A stretch of 64,000 nucleotides of DNA, taken from contig NC_050099.1 in assembly GCF_902167145.1 (NCBI RefSeq), positions 241,812,588-241,876,587 on the forward strand, given 5' to 3'. The stretch's first letter is position 1; each line of letters begins with the position of its first letter. Below, piece by piece: positions 1 to 11,900 of the stretch. Both the position numbers and the translations under genes were made by a program. The notes beneath the pieces are model-generated. The model was not told where the DNA came from. It searched no databases and saw nothing but the letters and a program-made list of their open reading frames with translations. The DNA comes from Zea mays (taxonomy: Eukaryota; Streptophyta; Magnoliopsida; Poales; Poaceae).

Positions 1-584
1 CCGTGGCTCATCCCATGTCGAATGGGCAAGTAGAGCGTGCCAACGGCATGATTCTACAAGGGCTCAAGCCCCGGATCTACAACGACCTCAACAAGTTCGG
101 CAAGCGATGGATGAAGGAACTCCCCTCGGTGATCTGGAGCCTGAGGACAACGCCAAGCCGGGCCACGGGTTTCACGCCTTTCTTCCTGGTCTACGGGGCC
201 GAGACCATCTTGCCCACCGACCTGGAATACGGCTCCCCGAGGACGAGGGCCTACAACGGTCAAAGCAACCAAGCTAGCCGAGAAGAATCGCTGGACCAGC
301 TGGAAGAGGCTCGGGACAAGGCCTTACTACACTCGGCACGGTACCAGCAGTCCCTGCGACGCTACCACGCCCGAGGGGTCCGGCCCCGAGACCTCCAGGT
401 GGGCGACCTGGTGCTTCGGCTGCGGCAAGACGCCCGAGGGAGGCACAAACTCACGCCCCCCTGAGTGGGACCATTCGTCATCGCCAAAGTTCTGAAGCCC
501 AGAACATACAAGCTGGCCAACAATCAAGGCGAGATCTACGGCAACGCTTGGAACATCAAACAGCTACGTCGCTTCTACCCTTAA
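1..584 (+). pseudogene. Huck-like gypsy pol, 3' end (integrase C-terminus), broken
   Basis: This is the C-terminal part of the integrase of a Ty3/gypsy polyprotein; the rest lies left of the window. It matches, nearly residue for residue, the end of the intact pol at 41419-42007, including the HPMSNGQVERANG segment that carries the catalytic Glu of the DDE triad. Reading from base 3, the frame hits TGA at 462-464 where the intact copy has TGG (Trp). Beyond the stop the same frame continues to its homologous terminator at 582-584. So one nonsense change would remove about 40 C-terminal residues. The element is older than the copy at 33787. Confidence 0.85.
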
Positions 585-820
585 GATGTTTTCAAGTTGT
601 TCATATACCTCGCACCCACGCAAAGTTTAGTCATCAAGGAAGGGTCGGCCTCGCCTCGGCAAAGCCCGACCCTCCCTCGGGGGCTAAAAGGGGGGAGACC
701 CCCTCTGCGTCGAAATTTTCCTCGAAAAAGGATCTCTTTTTAGCAGAATTTCTTTCGTGCTTTTTGACTACTTCGAAAAACGGATCCTGGAAACGACGGA
801 GTACACGTAAGCAGTCAAGG

Positions 821-1700
821 CTGACCGAGCCGAGGGACTCCTACGCCTCCGGGATACGGATACCTCACTCATCACCTTCTGCGATAAGTAACTCGCGTTC
901 GGATAAAGTGATTCCGCGGACCGAACAAGTCTTCACGTTCGGAAGCTCTTCTGCCGAGGCGGTCCTTCAAGCCTTCTCGACTGAATCGGTGACAGGGCCT
1001 CATGGACGGGCGAAAGTACGCGTAAGCGGCAAGGCCGACCGAGCCGAGGGACTCCCACGCCTCTGGGATACGGATACCTCACTCATCACCTTCCGCGAGA
1101 AGCAACTCTCGCCCACACAAACATCCCTGTTACCGACGGAAAGTCCAGATGCTCGAAATAAGAGGAAAGGAGACGCGGCTTTACAACGCAGCGAGGGTGT
1201 GTTTTCTGGCCTCGGCGGCCGCAGAAGGCACACGCTACAAGACAATCTGATCCTGCAGGCTCGGGTCTTCACGCTGAAGGAGGCTGTAGCACCCTCGGCA
1301 TCGACGACGTCTTCAGCGAGGTCCGACCCAGCCTCGGACGGCGACGCGGTCCAGGGATTTCTCCGGGAATCTGGCCTGAGCAGGCGGCTCGGCCGGTTAC
1401 CCCAGGGGCCTCGGCCAACCATCGTCCAAGGGCGCCAGCCCGACCTGAGGCCTCGGCTGATCGACTCCGGCGTCAGCCCCGCTGACGGGCAACCCGGCTA
1501 GGCTCCGGCCAACCAGGTTCCCATTTTCGAGCCAACTCCGCCTCTGTTCGTACTGATATCGCTACCCCTGGCCTCGGCTCATCGAAGAGCGGCCAAGGGG
1601 TCCCCTTTAACTAAGCTAGAGGAGCCTCAGACAACAAGGCCGATCGAGCCGAGGGACTCCTACGCCTCCGGGATACGGATACCTCACTCGTCACCTTGAC
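821..1700 (+). repeat. Dispersed ~55-75 bp direct repeat, three copies
   Basis: The motif around GACCGAGCCGAGGGACTC followed by GGGATACGGATACCTCACTC occurs at about 821, 1034 and 1641. The first two copies also share the downstream ACCTTC-GCGA-AAG-AACTC block. The second Huck copy has the motif at about 42245 and 42459. Confidence 0.8.
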
Positions 1701-3534
1701 ACGGGGCGACTCATGCTTGGTGAAGCGGTTCAGATAATCAACAGGCGAGACTTAGTGCTCGAAAGTGAAGAAAAAACACGGCTCCGTGCCGAAATTACAT
1801 ACATGTTCAGGCCTCGACAGCCACAATGAACAAAAACACTGGCATTCGAAGTGCCATTACAAACGGAACTCCGGTTCCCCCTCCGCAGGTACGAACAACC
1901 CCACTCCGAGGGGGAAGGCCTGCGGAGCAACGGAAGGCCGACGAACGGCGCGCCGTCACCTGCTCCAGCAGCGACGATGACGACGACTTCTGCTCCGGGG
2001 GGTCGAACAGCGGCAGCACTGACCTCAGGGCGGGTGCTGCTGCCAGGAGGCCCCCGCCCACGCCAAAACTTGTGAGGCAAGGGCGGGCAGAAGTCCGCAG
2101 AGTTGAAGGTCGGTCCGTGGCCGGCCTTGGCTACCTCACCGGCAGAAGAACCTCTTCAAGCTGCCGTGGCGGACGCCGGCGCCGCGAGCGGCTCCGAAGC
2201 CACTCGCGTCCGAGAGCCAGGCACGGTGCAGCTGCCAGCGCCACGGACGACGACCGCCCTTCCCTCTGATCACTGAGTGAAGGAGCGGGCTGCCGCCCAC
2301 GCGGGGGCCGACCTCAACTCGGCGCACTCCCCTCCCCAGCCCCGGTGATGAAAATCCTTGAGGCTGAGGGAGGGGCAGAGGCCGCAGCCCGGCTCGCTTT
2401 CCCCCACCATCAAGCCGGAGGTCACCATCCTGGGTGACCGCCGGTGGAGGGGTGCGGCCGGGCTGCATGATGAAAATCCTTGAAGCCGAACGATGGCTGA
2501 AAGGTACCAACTCCCACGGAGTTGCGTTCCTCCAACGAGGAGGCGGAAAGACGGCGGATACCCCCCATCCGGGGGCTTGGAAGATGGAAAGACACGACGC
2601 ATAAGGGAGGAAGAAGACATGGTTGCCTTCCGAAAGGGGTCGCCCTCCTTTTAAAGGCAACTCTCCCTACGTGCGCCCCCAAACGCCACGGGCTGAGTCT
2701 TCTCCAACACGCTCCAAGGCCCTCCCCTGCGGCTCGGAGGCTGGGTCCCGCATGTCATGCAAACCGGCTCAGAGCAGAAGAAGCCAAACCGCCGCGTGTG
2801 GTGCACGCAACCGCCCAGCGGTTACAAGTGACCCCCCCACTTTTGCCCAGACCAATGGGCGGAAGGGGCGGGTAGCCATGCAGGCGGCATGCAACCACGC
2901 CAGGTGGACGCGCTTCTCCGACTTCTGACACGCCAGCTTGGAGGCCCAGGCCCACGCGTCACGCAACCAGCGCGCCAGTTGCTGCATGCAAGCAACCGCA
3001 CCGCCACTTGCGCCACCGTCGCACCTCTTCGGTTGCGGAACCTATGCCGCGACTCGAGGCGACCCAGCGCACGACCCAGCAGCGCCAGCCTGGCGCGACG
3101 GTCAATGCGGCCGAAAGTGGGCCGGCAGTAATGACGGTGGCAGGCGGGCGGGAGCAGCAGTCACGTCGTCAGCCAGGCTCACATCCCATCCAGGGACAGC
3201 AAGAGAGCCTCCTCCCGCGGCGTGAAGACGGTGCGCCCGTGATCCGTTCCTCAAACGGCTCGCGCACGCGCAACGGCCGCCCCGCCAACCACTCGCCCCG
3301 TCGCATTAACTCCGCGGCGGGACAGGCGGCGCCTCTGGCAGGAGAAGCGGGCGACGCTTCGCCTTCGCCGTAATAACCGCGCCAAAAAAGGTATGCCACG
3401 TCGTTCGATTCCGTATCCTTTTCCTTTTTCCTCTTTCTCTATCTCTTGCAACAGGGACCGGGAAAGGGGGATACCCCGAAAAGGATCCTTCTCTGTGAAG
3501 GAACCGGGCTCCGAGCCCCCCCCTACTGAGCAGA

Positions 3535-3725
3535 GGTTCGAAGGCTGGCCCTCCGAAGGGTTCAACAGTCGCCTCAGATCGCGTGGGCCCGACACCCACT
3601 ACTGGTCAGGGGTTCGAAGGCCAGCCCCCCGAAGGGCTCCATGGCCGCCTCAGGCTACTCGGGCTCCGCGCCCATTACTGATCAGGGGTTCGAAGGCTGG
3701 CCCCCGAAGGGTTCACAGTCGCCTC
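3535..3725 (+). repeat. 76-bp tandem repeat in the Huck 3' UTR
   Basis: GGTTCGAAGGCTGGCC-type units start at 3535, 3611 and 3687 (period 76), the last one partial. The homologous block in the second copy begins at 43500, 43575 and 43651. Confidence 0.85.
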
Positions 3726-4950
3726 AGACGCCGAGCGAGGGATGACCAGGGGTACGTTCGATACATAACCGAGGCTCGGGCTGCGCTCCCGAGGTACCCT
3801 AGGACATTTCCGAGACCAGCGGGAACGATTTTGTAACGGAATCCCATCGGAGGGAGGCATCGAGCCCTCGGACCCCGTCGCCAGGGGACCGGGTCCGGCA
3901 GATCACCCGCAGGTACTTTTGGGCGTGCCTCTGGGCCCCTAGCCGACCCCCAACGAACGGGGCACGGACGTCCACTCGGATTACCCGCTTGCAGCTCACC
4001 GGAGACACCATGTTCGGTGCCCATCGAGGGTAACATGGCGCTCTCCCCCCCTCCTCCTTGCGGAAAGGCGACGTAGGGGCGTATGTAAAAAGCCGAGTCT
4101 GTCCCTGATCGTCCTCTCGCCCTGTGCGGAGGCTCGGGGGCTGCTCTCGCAAACCCGGCTCCGGCCAAACCGTTGACAGCGTCAACATACCAGCCCGAGA
4201 GCTTGGGCCCCGACCGTGCACCCGGGCTACGGCCAGTTCGCATGAGGGAACAACCAGACCAGCCGAAGCATCACGCAAGGCATTAAGACCTCGAAGGAGT
4301 GAAACCACTCCTCCGAGGCCTCGGGGGCTACACCCGGCGGGTGCGCTCGCGCGCACCCACCGGAACAAAATGCAACCGAGAAAGGCTGGTCCCCTTGCAA
4401 AAAAGTGCGACGAAAGCCTCCAAGCGAGTGCTAACACTCCCTTCGAGGCTCGGGGGCTACTGTCGGGGACCATAATTAGGGGTACCCTCAAGGCGCCTAA
4501 TTCTCAGCTGGTAACCCCCATCAGCATAAAGCTGCAAAGGCCTGATGGGTGCGATTAAGTCAGGAATCAGTCCATACGAGTGACTTGACCACGCTTCGCC
4601 CAAGCCTAGCCTCGGACAAGGGCAGTCGACCTCGAGGGACTTCCGTCTCGTCCGAGGCCCCCATTAACGGCGGACACATCTCCGGCTCGCCCGAGGCCTT
4701 GGCTTCGCTAAGAAGCAACCCTGACTAAATCGCCGCACCGACTGACCGAGTTGCAGGAGCATTTAACGCAAAGGTGGCCTGACACCTCTATCCTGACGCG
4801 CGCCCCCCGGCAGAGCCGAAGTGACCGCCGTCACTCCGCCGCTCCACTGACCGGTCTGACAGAAGGACAGCGCCGCCTGCGCCACTCCGACTGCAGTGCC
4901 ACTCGACAGAGTGAGTCTGACAGGCAGTCAGGCCTTGCCAAAGGTGCCAT

Positions 4951-5292
4951 AGGAAACTCCGCTCTGCCCGACCCCAGGGCTCGGACTCGGGCTAAGACCC
5001 GGAAGACGGCGAACTCCGCTCCGCCCGACCCCAGGGCTCGGACTCGGGCTAAGACCCAGAAGACAGCGAACTCCGCTCCGCCCGACCCCAGGGCTCGGAC
5101 TCGGGCTAAGACCCGGTAGACGGCGAACTCCGCTCCGCCCGACCCCAGGGCTCGGACTCGGGCTAAGACCCGGAAGACGGCGAACTCCGCTCCGCCCGAC
5201 CCCAGGGCTCGGACTAGGGCTAAGACCCGGAAGACGGCGAACTCCGCTCCGCCCGACCCCAGGGCTCGGACTCGGGCTAAGACCCGGAAGAC
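4951..5292 (+). repeat. 57-bp tandem repeats in the Huck LTR (six units before the insertion)
   Basis: Units start at 4951, 5008, 5065, 5122, 5179 and 5236, each carrying CTCCGCTCCGCCCGACCCC and ending GGAAGAC. Two or three more, increasingly degenerate, units follow the copia insertion at 14200-14370. Because 57 is a multiple of 3, the array is open in several frames and creates long spurious ORFs on both strands. Confidence 0.95.
5288..5292. other. Target-site duplication AAGAC (left copy)
   Basis: AAGAC at 5288-5292 is repeated at 14195-14199 on either side of the element 5293-14194. This 5-bp duplication is the expected integrase footprint of a Ty1/copia insertion and fixes both ends. 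Confidence 0.95.
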
Positions 5293-5544
5293 TGAAAGAG
5301 AAATGTGCCCTTGGGCCATTTCTAAGTATTTTGGTGATTGAGTGTCAACACAAGTGCTTAAATGTGAATTTATGCCCATAGATGAACAAAGTGCAAATCA
5401 TGAGTAAAGGTATGTTTCTAAGCCTTAGTACATTGGTTTTGTGTACTAATATACTTGTCTAAGTGTTAGAAACAGAAAGAAGAAGAAAAGAGAGAGGTGC
5501 AAAAGACTTGGCTGTGTACAGCCAAGACTCAGCTCGGTCTGGCA

Positions 5545-5879
5545 CACCGGACTGTCCGGTGGTGCACCGGACAGTGTCCGGTGCACCAGACTGACTCGGC
5601 GTGAAGAGGCCGCTCTCGGGAATTCGCCGACGGCGTACGGCTAAAATTCACCGGACTGTCCGGTGTGCACCGGACTGTCCGGTGAGCCAACGGTCGGCCG
5701 CGGAATCTGCGCACGACACGTGGCCTGGCCAACGGTCGGGAGGGGGCACCGGACTGTCCGGTGTGCACCGGACATGTCCGGTGCGCCAGATCTGCAACGG
5801 TCGGCAACGGTCGACTGGGCTGTTTAAGGAAAGAAATCGGGCACCGGACAGTGTCCGGTGTGCACCGGACTGTCCGGTG
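5545..5879. repeat. Eight short palindromes CACCGGAC-N(1-3)-GTCCGGTG in four pairs
   Basis: Perfect 8-bp inverted arms at 5545-5561, 5565-5583, 5649-5665, 5668-5684, 5747-5763, 5766-5783, 5842-5860 and 5863-5879, with centres of 1, 3, 1, 1, 1, 2, 3 and 1 nt. Members of a pair are separated by 2-3 nt. They lie upstream of the TATA box, in the probable U3 region. The set recurs at +7663 in the 3' LTR; degenerate versions occur in the solo LTR at about 16200-16540. Confidence 0.95.
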
Positions 5880-5943
5880 CGCCCGACGACAGAAGGCAAG
5901 GATGGCCTTCCAGATTTGTTCTCAACGGCTCCTAGCTGCCTTG

Positions 5944-5956
5944 GGGCTATAAAAGG
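5944..5956 (+). promoter_or_regulatory. Probable LTR core promoter (TATA box)
   Basis: GGGGCTATAAAAGGG lies in the middle of the LTR, downstream of the palindromes, as expected for a U3/R boundary promoter. The same element is at about 13610 in the 3' LTR and 16600 in the solo LTR. The transcription start is not determined. Confidence 0.7.
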
Positions 5957-6532
5957 GACCCCTAGGCGCATGGAGGAGGAGACCAAGCATTCCTTGAGCA
6001 CTCTTGATCACTCACACATCAATCTTGCGCACTTGTTCGACATTCTAGTGATTTGAGCTCCGTTCTAGTGTGCTAGTCTTTCGAGCTCAAGTCTGGGTCT
6101 TGTGTGTGCGTATTCGCTGTGATCTTTGTGTCGTGTGTGAGTTGCTAATCCCTCCCTTGCTCCGTGATTCTCTGTGAACATCTTTTGTAAGGGCGAGAGG
6201 CTCCAAGCTGTGGAGAGTCCTCGCAAACGGGATTGAGAAAAGAAAAGCAAGAACACCGTGGTATTCAAGTTGATCATTGGATCACTTGAGAGGAGTTGAG
6301 TGCAACTCTCGTCCGTTGGGACGCCACAACATGGAGTAGGCAAGTTTTGTACTTGGCCGAACCACGGGATAACCACCGTGTCATCTCTGTGATTGAATTC
6401 TTGTGGTTATTGTGTTTTGACTCCTCTCTAGCCACTTGGCATTAACTGTGCTAACGCTTAATCAAAAGTTTTGTGGCTATAAGTTTAAGTTTTACAGGAT
6501 CACCTATTCACCCCCCTCTAGGTGCTCTCAAT

Positions 6533-6544
6533 TGGTATCGGAGC
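6533..6544 (+). promoter_or_regulatory. Primer-binding site, initiator tRNA-Met type
   Basis: TGGTATCGGAGC begins 2 nt after the LTR. It equals the usual plant iMet site TGGTATCAGAGC with one change (G for A at position 8). Confidence 0.85.
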
Positions 6545-6580
6545 CGTTCTCTTCAAGAAAGGGACTAACCGCCCGAAGAG

Positions 6581-8956
6581 ATGGATCCTAAGGGGAAGGG
6601 AATCGTGATCAACGACAAGGAGAAGGAGTCCTTCGTCAACGAGCCAAAGGATGACAAGTCCAACGACTCGGGCTCGGGCCATAGACGAAAAGATGGGAAG
6701 AAGAAGAAGACAAGGCGCATCAAGGAGATTGTCTACTACGACAGCGACGAATCTTCCTCTTCCCAAAAGGACGACGACAACGACTACATGAAGACGGTCA
6801 ATTCAAACTTTTCATTTGATTATTCTCGTATTCCACATAGTTCGAATTCGCATTTGCTTTCCATTCCTCTTGGCAAACCTCCACACTTCGATGGGGAAGA
6901 CTACGGATTTTGGAGTCACAAAATGCGTAGTCACTTATTCTCTCTCCATCCAAGCATATGGGAGATTGTAGAGAATGGAATGAAATTTGATAGCTCGGAT
7001 AGCCCTATACTTATAAATGAACAAATCCATAGAAATGCACAAGCTACTACTGTTCTCTTAGCATCTTTGTGCAGGGAAGAATACAATAAGGTGAGCGGCT
7101 TGGACAATGCCAAGCAGATATGGGACACCCTCAAGATCTCTCACGAGGGCAACGACGTCACCATGCTCACCAAAATGGAGTTGGTGGAGGGCGAACTTGG
7201 GAGATTCACTATGATAAGGGGGGAGGAGCCAACCCAAACATACAACCGGCTCAAGACCCTTGTCAACAAGATAAGGAGCTATGGAAGCACGCGATGGACG
7301 GACCACGACGTCGTCCGCCTAATGCTAAGGTCCTTTACAGTTCTTGATCCTCATTTGGTGAATAATATTCGTGAGAATCCCAGGTACACCAAAATGTCGC
7401 CTGAAGAAGTTCTTGGGAAGTTCGTAAGTGGGCAAATGATGATCAAGGAGGCAAGATACGTGGACGACGCGTTGAACGGCCCTATTCATGAGCCTCAACC
7501 CATTGCTCTCAAGGCAACAAGAAGCAAGGAGGCGCTACCAAGCAAGGTGGCGCAAGTTGAGGCGGCCGGGCTGAATAATGAGGAGATGGCCCTCATCATT
7601 AAGCGCTTCAAGACGGCGCTTAAAGGTCGCAAGGGACAGCCAACCAAGACCAAGACAAAGGGGAAGCGCTCATGCTTCAAATGTGGTAAGATTGGTCATT
7701 TCATTGCTAACTGTCCCGATAATGAAAGTGACCAGGAAAAAGGGGACAAAAGGGAGAAGAAGAAGCATTACAAGAAGGCCAAGGGCGAAGCACACATCGG
7801 AAAGGAGTGGGATTCGGATTGCTCCTCCTCTGACTCCGACAGTGAAGGACTCGCTGCCACCGCCTTCAACAAGTCATCTCTCTTCCCCAACGAGCGTCAC
7901 ACATGCCTTATGGCAAGGGAGAAGAAGGTGAGTACTCGAGACACCACTTATGTTTCTTCTAGTGATGATGAGTCTAGCGATGATGAAGTAGATTACTCAT
8001 GTCTGTTTAAGGGCCTAGATAGAACCAAGGTAGACAAAATTAATGAATTGATTGATGCCTTGAATGATAAGAATGTGCTTTTAGAAAAGCAAGAGGATTT
8101 GTTGTATGAAGAGCATGACAAATTTATAGAGGCACAAAAATCTTATGCCTTAGAAGTTAAAAGAAATGAAGTGCTTTCTAGTGAACTATCTTCTTGTCAT
8201 GAAACCATTGCTACTTTAAAGAGTGTTAATGATGATTTAAATGCTAAACTAGAAGTAGCTAGTAAATCTAATTCTTGTGTAGAACATGTTGAGATTTGCA
8301 CTAGGTGTAAAGATTTCGATGTTGATGCTTGTAGTGATCATTTAGTTTCAATTTCCAAATTAACTGAGGAATTGGCTAGTCTTAATGCCCAACTTAAGAC
8401 TAGCAAGAATGAATTTGATAAACTAAAATTTGTAAGGGATGCCTACACGATTGGTAGACACCCCTCAATTAAGGATGGACTTGGCTTCAAGAGGGAAGCC
8501 AAGAACTTAACAAGCCATAAGGCTCCCATTCCCGCTAAGGAGAAAGGGAAGGCCCCTATGGCTACTAGTGCTAAAAAGAACCATGCCTTTTTGTATCATG
8601 ATAGGAGACAAACTAGAAATGCTTATAGGAGTTATAATGCGTACGATGATTTTTCTCATGCTATGTTTGCTTCTAGTTCTTCATATGTGCATGATAGAAA
8701 TGTTGGTAGAAGGGATGTTATTCGTAATATGCCTAGGAGAAATGTTGTTAATATTCCTAGGAAATTTAATGAGTCTTCTACAATATATCATGTTTTGAAT
8801 GCTTCCTTTACAATTTGTAGAAAGGATAGAAAGGTAATTGCTAGGAAGTTAGGGGCAAAATGCAAGGGTGATAAAACTTGCATTTGGGTCCCTAAGGAAA
8901 TTGTGACTAACCTTATAGGACCCAACAAGAGTTGGGTACCTAAGTCCCAAGCCTAA
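6581..8956 (+). CDS. gag: Sirevirus Gag (791 aa)
   Basis: Capsid/nucleocapsid precursor that packages element RNA in cytoplasmic particles. Starts at the first ATG after the primer-binding site. Residues about 1-75 are charged and low complexity. About 85-290 matches the copia Gag (UBN2-type) fold, opening with the [15 protein letters not shown] motif. A single CCHC zinc knuckle, [14 protein letters not shown], lies at about 365-378. Acidic/serine runs and a predicted coiled coil (about 480-620, heptad-rich) follow. The long C-terminal extension is typical of Sireviruses, where Gag is reported to bind LC8-like proteins. Gag ends at TAA 8954-8956 and overlaps the pol frame by 38 nt in a different phase. 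No internal stop is seen, so this copy looks competent. Confidence 0.9.
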   Translation: MDPKGKGIVINDKEKESFVNEPKDDKSNDSGSGHRRKDGKKKKTRRIKEIVYYDSDESSSSQKDDDNDYMKTVNSNFSFDYSRIPHSSNSHLLSIPLGKPPHFDGEDYGFWSHKMRSHLFSLHPSIWEIVENGMKFDSSDSPILINEQIHRNAQATTVLLASLCREEYNKVSGLDNAKQIWDTLKISHEGNDVTMLTKMELVEGELGRFTMIRGEEPTQTYNRLKTLVNKIRSYGSTRWTDHDVVRLMLRSFTVLDPHLVNNIRENPRYTKMSPEEVLGKFVSGQMMIKEARYVDDALNGPIHEPQPIALKATRSKEALPSKVAQVEAAGLNNEEMALIIKRFKTALKGRKGQPTKTKTKGKRSCFKCGKIGHFIANCPDNESDQEKGDKREKKKHYKKAKGEAHIGKEWDSDCSSSDSDSEGLAATAFNKSSLFPNERHTCLMAREKKVSTRDTTYVSSSDDESSDDEVDYSCLFKGLDRTKVDKINELIDALNDKNVLLEKQEDLLYEEHDKFIEAQKSYALEVKRNEVLSSELSSCHETIATLKSVNDDLNAKLEVASKSNSCVEHVEICTRCKDFDVDACSDHLVSISKLTEELASLNAQLKTSKNEFDKLKFVRDAYTIGRHPSIKDGLGFKREAKNLTSHKAPIPAKEKGKAPMATSAKKNHAFLYHDRRQTRNAYRSYNAYDDFSHAMFASSSSYVHDRNVGRRDVIRNMPRRNVVNIPRKFNESSTIYHVLNASFTICRKDRKVIARKLGAKCKGDKTCIWVPKEIVTNLIGPNKSWVPKSQA

Positions 8957-8963
8957 ATTTGCC

Positions 8964-11900
8964 TTGCAGGTTTATGCATCCGGAGGTTCAAGCTGGATTA
9001 TTGATAGCGGATGCACAAACCATATGACGGGGGAGAAGAAGATGTTCACCTCCTACGTCAAGAATAAGGATTCCCAAGATTCAATTATATTCGGTGATGG
9101 GAATCAAGGCAAAGTAAAAGGGTTAGGCAAAATTGCAATTTCTAATGAGCACTCTATCTCTAATGTGTTTTTAGTAGAGTCTCTTGGATATAATTTACTA
9201 TCTGTTAGTCAATTATGCAACATGGGGTATAACTGTCTATTTACAAATGTAGATGTGTCTGTCTTTAGAAGAAATGATGGTTCACTAGCTTTTAAGGGTG
9301 TATTAGACGGCAAACTTTATTTAGTTGATTTTGCAAAAGAAGAAGCCGGTCTAGATGCATGCTTAATAGCTAAGACTAGCATGGGCTGGCTATGGCATCG
9401 CCGCTTAGCACATGTGGGGATGAAGAACCTTCACAAGCTTCTAAAGGGAGAACACGTGATAGGTTTAACTAACGTGCAATTCGAAAAAGATAGACCTTGT
9501 GCAGCTTGTCAAGCAGGTAAACAGGTGGGAGGAGCGCATCACAGCAAGAATGTGATGACCACTTCAAGACCTCTGGAGCTGCTGCATATGGATCTCTTCG
9601 GACCCGTCGCCTATCTGAGCATAGGAGGAAGTAAGTATGGTCTGGTTATTGTTGATGACTTTTCCCGCTTCACTTGGGTGTTCTTTTTGCAGGATAAGTC
9701 TGAAACCCAAGGGACCCTCAAGCGCTTCCTCAGGAGAGCTCAAAATGAGTTTGAGCTCAAAGTGAAGAAGATAAGGAGCGACAACGGGTCCGAGTTCAAG
9801 AATCTTCAAGTGGAGGAATTCCTTGAAGAAGAAGGGATCAAGCATGAGTTCTCCGCTCCCTACACACCACAGCAAAATGGTGTGGTAGAGAGGAAGAACA
9901 TGACGCTCATCGATATGGCGAGGACGATGCTAGGAGAGTTCAAGACCCCTGAGTGCTTTTGGACAGAAGCCGTGAACACGGCTTGCCACGCCATCAACAG
10001 GGTCTACCTTCATCGCCTCCTCAAGAAGACGTCGTATGAGCTGCTAACCGGTAACAAACCCAATGTATCTTACTTTCGTGTATTTGGGAGCAAGTGCTAC
10101 ATTCTAGTGAAGAAGGGTAGAAATTCTAAGTTTGCTCCCAAAGCTGTAGAAGGGTTTTTGTTAGGTTATGACTCAAATACAAAGGCGTACAGAGTCTTCA
10201 ACAAATCATCGGGTTTGGTTGAAGTCTCTAGCGACGTTGTATTTGATGAGACTAATGGCTCTCCAAGAGAGCAAGTTGTTGATTGTGATGATGTAGATGA
10301 AGAAGATGTTCCGACGGCCGCTATACGAACCATGGCAATTGGAGAAGTTCGTCCACAGGAACAAGATGAACAAGATCAACCTTCTTCCTCAACTATGGTG
10401 CATCCCCCAACTCAAGACGATGAACAGGTTCATCAACAGGAGGCGTGTGATCAAGGGGGAGCACAAGATGATCATGTGATGGAGGAAGAAGCGCAACCGG
10501 CACCTCCAACCCAAGTTCGAGCGATGATTCAAAGGGATCATCCCGTCGACCAAATTCTGGGTGACATTAGCAAGGGAGTAACTACTCGGTCTCGATTAGT
10601 TAATTTTTGTGAACATTACTCCTTTGTCTCTTCTATTGAGCCTTTCAGGGTAGAGGAGGCCTTGCTAGATCCGGATTGGGTATTGGCCATGCAGGAGGAA
10701 CTCAACAACTTCAAGCACAATGAAGTTTGGACACTGGTGCCTCGTCCTAAGCAAAATATTGTGGGAACCAAGTGGGTGTTCCGCAACAAACAGGACGAGC
10801 ACGGGGTGGTGACAAGGAACAAGGCTCGACTTGTGGCAAAAGGTTATGCCCAAGTCGCAGGTTTGGACTTTGAGGAGACTTTTGCTCCTGTGGCTAGGCT
10901 AGAATCCATTCGTATCTTGCTAGCGTATGCCGCTCACCATTCTTTCAGGTTGTACCAAATGGATGTGAAGAGCGCTTTCCTCAACGGGCCAATAAAGGAG
11001 GAGGTGTACGTAGAGCAACCCCCTGGCTTCGAGGATGAACGGTACCCCGACCACGTGTGTAAGCTCTCTAAGGCGCTCTATGGACTTAAGCAAGCCCCAA
11101 GAGCATGGTATGAATGCCTTAGAGATTTCTTAATTGCTAATGCTTTCAAGGTTGGGAAAGCCGATCCAACTCTTTTCACTAAGACATGTGATGGTGATTT
11201 GTTTGTGTGCCAAATTTATGTCGATGACATAATATTTGGTTCTACTAATAAAAAGTCTTGTGAAGAGTTTAGCAGGGTGATGACGCTGAAATTCGAGATG
11301 TCAATGATGGGCGACTTGAACTACTTCCTTGGGTTCCAAGTGAAGCAACTCAAGGACGGCACCTTCATCTCTCAAACGAAGTACACGCAAGATCTGCTGA
11401 AGCGGTTTGGGATGAAGGACGCCAAGCCCGCAAAGACTCCGATGGGAACCGACGGACACACCGACCTCAACAAAGGAGGTAAGTCCGTTGATCAAAAAGC
11501 ATACCGGTCAATGATAGGGTCTTTACTTTATTTGTGTGCTAGTAGACCGGATATTATGCTTAGCGTATGCATGTGTGCTAGATTTCAATCCGATCCTAAG
11601 GAGTGTCACTTAGTGGCAGTGAAGCGAATCCTTAGATATTTAGTTGCTACGCCTTGCTTCGGGCTCTGGTATCCAAAGGGGTCTACCTTTGACTTGATTG
11701 GATATTCAGACTTCGACTATGCTGGATGTAAGGTCGATAGGAAGAGTACATCGGGGACGTGCCAATTCTTAGGAAGGTCCCTGGTGTCATGGAACTCTAA
11801 GAAACAAACCTCTGTTGCCCTATCCACCGCTGAGGCCGAGTATGTTGCCGCAGGACAGTGTTGCGTGCAACTACTTTGGATGAGGCAAACCCTCCGGGAC

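Larger units (their letters stand above)
585..4460 (+). other. 3' untranslated region of the left Huck-like element
   Basis: Long GC-rich non-coding stretch between pol and the 3' LTR. It contains two repeat families (listed separately) and ends in a purine-rich tract (GAGGCTCGGGGGC) just before the LTR. Compared with the second copy (42008-44425), bases of about 1345-2795 have no counterpart, so this copy carries some 1.45 kb extra. Many long open frames occur here on both strands. They follow from GC bias and repeats, and I do not call them genes. Confidence 0.7.
5293..6530 (+). repeat. 5' LTR of the Sirevirus
   Basis: Starts TGAAAGAGAAATG and ends GGTGCTCTCA. It is the partner of 12956-14194 (TGAAAGTGAAATG...CTCTCA). 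Differences seen: A/T at LTR position 7, A/G near 5586, A/G near 6311, and six versus seven C near the 3' end. Confidence 0.95.

Noticed and set aside
548..1501. 317-codon plus-strand frame in the Huck 3' UTR and its 302-codon counterpart at 42188-43096
   Set aside because: It spans dispersed UTR repeats and diverges in composition between copies; no domain or conserved start. Best explained by GC bias.
5545..5879. Palindrome array considered as a CRISPR array
   Set aside because: The repeats are short palindromes without regular unique spacers, lie inside a plant LTR, and recur in each LTR copy.
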